DNA from: Acidobacteriota bacterium
GTDB lineage: Bacteria; Acidobacteriota; Blastocatellia; Pyrinomonadales; Pyrinomonadaceae
Length of the DNA stretch: 5,442 nucleotides
NCBI GenBank assembly: GCA_003222835.1
Contig: QHXE01000481.1
Location: 1 to 5,442, forward strand
Direction: 5' to 3'
Shown here: one piece after another, positions 5,221 to 5,442 of the stretch
How positions within the stretch are numbered: the first letter of the stretch is position 1
Layout of the letters: the number at the start of each line of letters is the position of its first letter
Translations under genes and position numbers: made by a program
Notes under the pieces: model-generated
Told to the model about the DNA's origin: nothing
What the model saw: only the letters and a program-made list of their open reading frames with translations
Database searches by the model: none

Positions 5221-5442
5221 AGACCGCGCAGCATAAACCTGACCCTTGCCAATTACAACAACAATTTTTGCAAGCGCCCCCTAATTAACTTACACTGAGG
5301 GGTTTCCGGGCGTCCGCAATTGGCGGCGCAAACTATCGTTAGGACCGTTTTGTAGTGTCTTAAAAGTTATATTCTTCCAAGCAATTACGCTGAACGACTA
5401 CTCTATCGCCAGTGAACGCTGGTCCAATATTGTGGGTCGAGA
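5221..5442. other. Non-coding or undetermined right end, no supported gene
   Basis: No start codon with a ribosome binding site and no recognisable protein segment was found. A weak inverted repeat, CCCCT (5278-5282) with AGGGG (5298-5302), is present. On the minus strand, short open tails enter from the right edge and stop within about 100 bases, so the 3' end of a convergent gene cannot be excluded. An A/T-rich patch near 5361-5373 lacks a properly spaced -35 partner. Confidence 0.4.

Noticed and set aside
5088..5298. Two overlapping plus-strand frames after the small exported gene
   Set aside because: They span both strong hairpins, lack a ribosome binding site and show no protein-like pattern.
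5348..5373. A/T-rich patch as a promoter for a gene beyond the right edge
   Set aside because: A TATATT-like -10 is present, but no -35-like element lies at a workable distance.

Overview
This is a bacterial chromosomal segment, moderately GC-rich and with dense coding. It holds four protein genes, one tRNA and several structured intergenic stretches. The likeliest source is an Acidobacteriota bacterium, class Blastocatellia. That rests on recalled resemblance only: a long TPR protein with an internal Fis-like helix-turn-helix, a tiny exported Pro/Cys-containing peptide, and a short GAAGC-type palindromic repeat. No search was run, so treat the taxonomy as tentative.

Layout. (1) Positions 1-1062, minus strand: a response regulator with an HD-GYP output domain, predicted to degrade cyclic di-GMP. 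It is complete at its N-terminus and runs off the left edge. (2) Positions 1063-1357: a divergent control region. It has a good minus-strand promoter for the HD-GYP gene, a GC-rich inverted repeat at that promoter's predicted transcription start, and a good plus-strand promoter for the tRNA. (3) Positions 1358-1444: tRNA-Leu(CAA) with encoded CCA. (4) Positions 1453-2241, plus strand: a complete Dam-like (D12 class) adenine-N6 DNA methyltransferase. It starts at a GTG only 8 nt after the tRNA, with no visible ribosome binding site. (5) Positions 2242-2753: a gene-free stretch between convergent genes. It has a long imperfect hairpin resembling a dispersed repeat and a 13-bp near-direct repeat. 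(6) Positions 2754-4679, minus strand: a 641-residue regulator made of TPR repeats, a Fis-like HTH and a C-terminal receiver domain. (7) Positions 4680-4839: a divergent intergenic region with overlapping palindromes. (8) Positions 4840-5079, plus strand: a 79-residue protein with a signal peptide and an excellent ribosome binding site, followed by two strong inverted repeats. (9) Positions 5221-5442: no supported gene.

How the parts may work together. Two receiver-containing proteins are present, but no histidine kinase is visible, so their phosphodonors lie elsewhere. The most suggestive unit is the divergent pair of a TPR-HTH-receiver regulator and a tiny exported peptide, separated by a palindrome-bearing region. 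It resembles, by analogy only, TPR-regulator/peptide signalling systems of Firmicutes, and could be an undescribed sensing or secretion module. The solitary methyltransferase lacks a restriction partner in view and may be expressed as the downstream part of a tRNA transcript.
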